In this document: positions 7,985 through 9,770 of the stretch, in pieces | Layout of the letters: each line of letters opens with the position of its first letter | Numbering within the stretch: the stretch's first letter is position 1 | DNA from: Bacteroidales bacterium | Lineage (GTDB): Bacteria > Bacteroidota > Bacteroidia > Bacteroidales > UBA1556 | Length of the DNA stretch: 9,770 nucleotides | Reading direction: 5' to 3' | Assembly: GCA_029939445.1 (NCBI GenBank) | Contig: JAOZSY010000087.1 | Coordinates: 1 to 9,770, forward strand | Notes under the pieces: generated by a model | Seen by the model: only the letters and a program-made list of their open reading frames with translations | Told to the model about the DNA's origin: nothing | Database searches by the model: none | Made by a program: the position numbers and the translations under genes

Positions 7985-8020
7985 CAAACTATATTATACC
8001 TTAATGTATTATATAGTTTG
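7985..8020. promoter_or_regulatory. 36-bp palindrome upstream of the porin-nrf cluster
   Basis: The arms CAAACTATATTATACC (7985-8000) and TGTATTATATAGTTTG (8005-8020) match as inverted repeats at 14 of 16 positions around a TTAA centre. The element ends 57 bases before the porin ATG at 7927. On the minus strand the end of the element reads ATATAGTTTG, a near miss to the Bacteroidota -7 box TAnnTTTG, so a regulator bound here could cover the promoter. It could also form a hairpin in a 5' leader if transcription starts further upstream. Which of these applies is not visible from sequence. Confidence 0.55.
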
Positions 8021-8076
8021 CTGTCTTTATATTTTTAAATTTGGTATAATAAAATAGTTCTTAATAATATTATTTT

Positions 8077-8108
8077 GTTAATTATTTAACTAGTGTTAAT
8101 TATATAAC
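8077..8108. promoter_or_regulatory. Pair of 14-bp palindromic direct repeats, possible operator sites
   Basis: GTTAATTATTTAAC (8077-8090) and GTTAATTATATAAC (8095-8108) differ at one base and start 18 bases apart. The first is itself an inverted repeat, GTTAA-N4-TTAAC. The middle also reads TTAAC-TAGT-GTTAA (8086-8099), so half-sites alternate through the element. Such an arrangement fits binding of a dimeric regulator. No regulator can be named, and chance in AT-rich DNA is not excluded. Confidence 0.4.
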
Positions 8109-8327
8109 GGTGTCAAAAGTAAAGCTTTTTCTATAGCACGTAATTTTTTTTTTAGAAGACCTATTTTTTTCTATTGCAAAATTTGAATTTTTAATACAGC
8201 CATAACTGATATATAATTAGGGGGTTATAATTTATTTTCTTTCGTTCCTATTATTTATTTGGGAAATACTAAAAGTGATATTTAACACCTATGTCTTAAT
8301 TATTTAAATAGTTCACTTTAAATTTAG

Positions 8328-8348
8328 TGTAAAATATAAAATTTTACA
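8328..8348. promoter_or_regulatory. Perfect dyad TGTAAAAT-N5-ATTTTACA
   Basis: Two perfect 8-bp arms with a 5-base spacer lie 148 bases upstream of the SulP start. TGT and ACA outer ends and a 21-bp span would suit a helix-turn-helix dimer such as a Crp/Fnr-type protein, but the site is not a canonical match to any I know. It may equally be a chance palindrome. Confidence 0.35.
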
Positions 8349-8438
8349 AATATTAGATGAATATTAAAATAAGTTTATTATTTTGTATAACAATCTAATT
8401 TTAGGAATTTTAAACATTTTATTAATAACAAATAAGTA

Positions 8439-8446
8439 TACATTTG
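8439..8446 (+). promoter_or_regulatory. Bacteroidota-type -7 box (TAnnTTTG) for the SulP gene
   Basis: TACATTTG, followed by CAGC, fits the -7 consensus TAnnTTTG of the main Bacteroidota sigma factor exactly. It would start transcription near 8453, leaving a leader of about 45 bases before the ATG at 8497. No good TTG -33 box is visible at the expected distance upstream, so the call is moderate. Confidence 0.5.
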
Positions 8447-8496
8447 CAGCCGCAAAAAATTACACTTTTCAGTAAGAAAATATAGAAAATAAGATA

Positions 8497-9770
8497 ATGA
8501 AACTAAACATGCAAAAATTCAAATGGGTTGAAAAAACTCAGATGAATGTAAAGGACGATATTTTTTCAGGGCTAACAGTTGCTTTAGCATTAGTGCCAGA
8601 GGCAATAGCCTTTGCTTTTATTGTTGGTATTTCTCCAATCATTGGTCTCTACGGAGCCTTTATGATGGCTTTGATTACAGCTATTATTGGTGGTCGCCCA
8701 GGAATGATTTCTGGCGCTACAGGTGCTATGGCTGTTGTTATGGTAGGGCTTGTTACCGAAGGTAGTCAGTATGCTGAAACTCTAGGATATTCTGGTCCCG
8801 AAATAGGCTTGCAGTTCCTTTTTGTTACTCTTTTATTCACTGGGCTTTTCCAGATTCTTGCTGGAGTTTTTAAGCTAGGTAAATATGTACGAATGATTCC
8901 ACACCCCGTAATGATGGGTTTTGTAAATGGTCTTGCAATTGTTATTATGCTATCTCAATTGGGAATGTTTAAAGTAGATGGCGAATGGATGCAAGGAACA
9001 TCGCTTTATGTGATGATAGGATTAGTAGTTGCTACAATGATATTGATGGTTACTATTCCAAAAATTTCAACGAAAATACCTGCTACACTTATAGCTATTC
9101 TATTGGTTACAGGAGTAGTAATCTTTTTTGATATTGATACTCAAACAGTACGTAGTTTTGTAGCTTCTGGAAGCGCTGATGGTAATGGTAGCTTGGCTGC
9201 CGGACTGCCATCTTTTGCTATTCCAATTATTCCTTTCACATGGGAGAGTTTAAAAATAATACTTCCTTATGCATTAATTCTTTCGGCAATTGGGCTTATT
9301 GAGTCGTTAATGACAATGAACCTTATTGATGAGCTTACCGAAAGCCATGGTAATGGTAATAAGGAATGTATTGCACAGGGAACAGCTAATATGGTTAATG
9401 GAATGTTTGGTGGAATGGGCGGTTGTGCTATGATTGGCCAAAGTATTATTAATATAAAATCTGGTGGTAGAGGTCGCTTATCGGGAATAGTAGCGGGAGG
9501 AACACTGCTTATATTTATACTCTTCACTTCTGAATATATAGAAATGGTTCCTATTGCGGCTCTTGTGGGAGTTATGTTTATGGTAGTAATAGGAACTTTT
9601 GCGTGGAGTACTTTCAAAATTATTGGGAAAATTCCTACTCACGATCTTTTTGTAATCGGTATTGTTACCCTTATTACTGTGGTTGAGGATTTAGCGGTTG
9701 CTGTATTTGTAGGAATCATAGTTTCGGCCTTGGTATTTGCTTGGCAAAATGCTCTACGTATTAGAGCTCG
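8497..9770 (+). CDS. SulP-family inorganic anion transporter (3' truncated)
   Basis: The frame is open from ATG 8497 to the window edge, giving 424 residues plus two bases. The C-terminus is missing, including the cytoplasmic STAS domain that most SulP proteins carry. The visible part is almost wholly hydrophobic, with about ten or more membrane helices. Family signatures are present: VPEAIAFAFIVGISP near 33-47 followed by GLYGAF (50-55), SGATGAMAVVM (72-82), HPVMMGFVNGLAI (136-148), IGLIESLMT (265-273), GGCAMIGQSIINIKSGG (308-324) and GRLSGI (326-331). SulP members carry sulfate, bicarbonate or other anions, some with sodium or protons. The subfamily looks closest to the bacterial YbaR-like group, but the substrate cannot be read from sequence. 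M5 and M16 are alternative starts; M1 is preferred because it keeps the usual polar N-terminal stretch and fits the promoter box. It is divergent from the nrf cluster, so co-regulation is possible but unshown. Confidence 0.93.
   Translation, partial: MKLNMQKFKWVEKTQMNVKDDIFSGLTVALALVPEAIAFAFIVGISPIIGLYGAFMMALITAIIGGRPGMISGATGAMAVVMVGLVTEGSQYAETLGYSGPEIGLQFLFVTLLFTGLFQILAGVFKLGKYVRMIPHPVMMGFVNGLAIVIMLSQLGMFKVDGEWMQGTSLYVMIGLVVATMILMVTIPKISTKIPATLIAILLVTGVVIFFDIDTQTVRSFVASGSADGNGSLAAGLPSFAIPIIPFTWESLKIILPYALILSAIGLIESLMTMNLIDELTESHGNGNKECIAQGTANMVNGMFGGMGGCAMIGQSIINIKSGGRGRLSGIVAGGTLLIFILFTSEYIEMVPIAALVGVMFMVVIGTFAWSTFKIIGKIPTHDLFVIGIVTLITVVEDLAVAVFVGIIVSALVFAWQNALRIRA

Larger units (their letters stand above)
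7928..8496. other. Divergent intergenic region, no gene seen
   Basis: These 569 bases separate the porin-nrf cluster from the SulP gene and must hold the start signals for both. The stretch is very AT-rich with stops in every frame, and I find no convincing small ORF, tRNA or known RNA. It contains a 36-bp palindrome, a pair of 14-bp near-identical direct repeats, a 21-bp dyad and a promoter-like box (listed separately), plus a run of ten T at 8144-8153. I found no canonical FNR site (TTGAT-N4-ATCAA). Confidence 0.8.

Noticed and set aside
7928..7987. Upstream in-frame ATG at 7987 as the porin start
   Set aside because: It would add 20 polar residues before a textbook signal peptide; the ATG at 7927 places the signal peptide at the N-terminus.
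8144..8153. Run of ten T as a terminator or phase-variable tract
   Set aside because: No stable GC stem precedes it, and it lies in non-coding DNA away from the promoter-like box; such runs are common in AT-rich intergenic DNA.
9267..9617. Minus-strand open frame of 116 codons
   Set aside because: It lies wholly antisense to the well-supported SulP gene and its translation has no recognisable domain; it is a shadow of that gene's codon pattern.

Overview
The window comes from an AT-rich Bacteroidota genome, most likely an anaerobic or facultative marine or sediment member; this is inferred from gene content, not proven. Three things point there: a type IX secretion (T9SS) C-terminal sorting domain, gene starts with no strong Shine-Dalgarno sequence, and a TAnnTTTG-type promoter element. 

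Layout: (1) Positions 1-1314, plus strand, hold the 3' end of a large secreted adhesin-like protein with tandem Ig-like repeats, a PKD-like domain and a T9SS sorting tail, closed by a perfect rho-independent terminator. (2) Positions 1405-7927, minus strand, hold a complete dissimilatory nitrite-to-ammonia locus. Read 5' to 3' on the minus strand it runs: outer-membrane alginate_exp-like porin, nrfH, nrfA, nrfI (fused CcsBA), nrfJ. (3) Positions 7928-8496 are a 569-bp divergent intergenic region, very AT-rich, with several dyads but no gene. (4) Positions 8497-9770, plus strand, hold the 5' part of a SulP-family anion transporter that runs off the window before its expected STAS domain. 

How the nitrite locus works: NrfH (tetraheme, membrane-anchored) takes electrons from menaquinol and passes them to NrfA (pentaheme, periplasmic), which reduces nitrite to ammonium with six electrons. 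NrfA carries the special heme-1 site CWTCK, in which lysine replaces the usual histidine. NrfI is the cytochrome c synthase family member that in Wolinella succinogenes attaches that unusual heme, and the gene order nrfHAIJ is the Wolinella one. NrfJ is a small probable lipoprotein with a His-rich segment and no firmly known role. The porin at the head of the cluster may admit nitrite or nitrate through the outer membrane, which is inference from position. A perfect 11-bp hairpin between nrfA and nrfI probably lowers expression of the maturation genes relative to the enzyme. 

I do not see a clearly new system here. The core is a recognisable ammonification cluster. The items most worth checking are the porin linkage, the NrfJ His cluster, the nrfA/nrfI hairpin and the dyads in the divergent control region.
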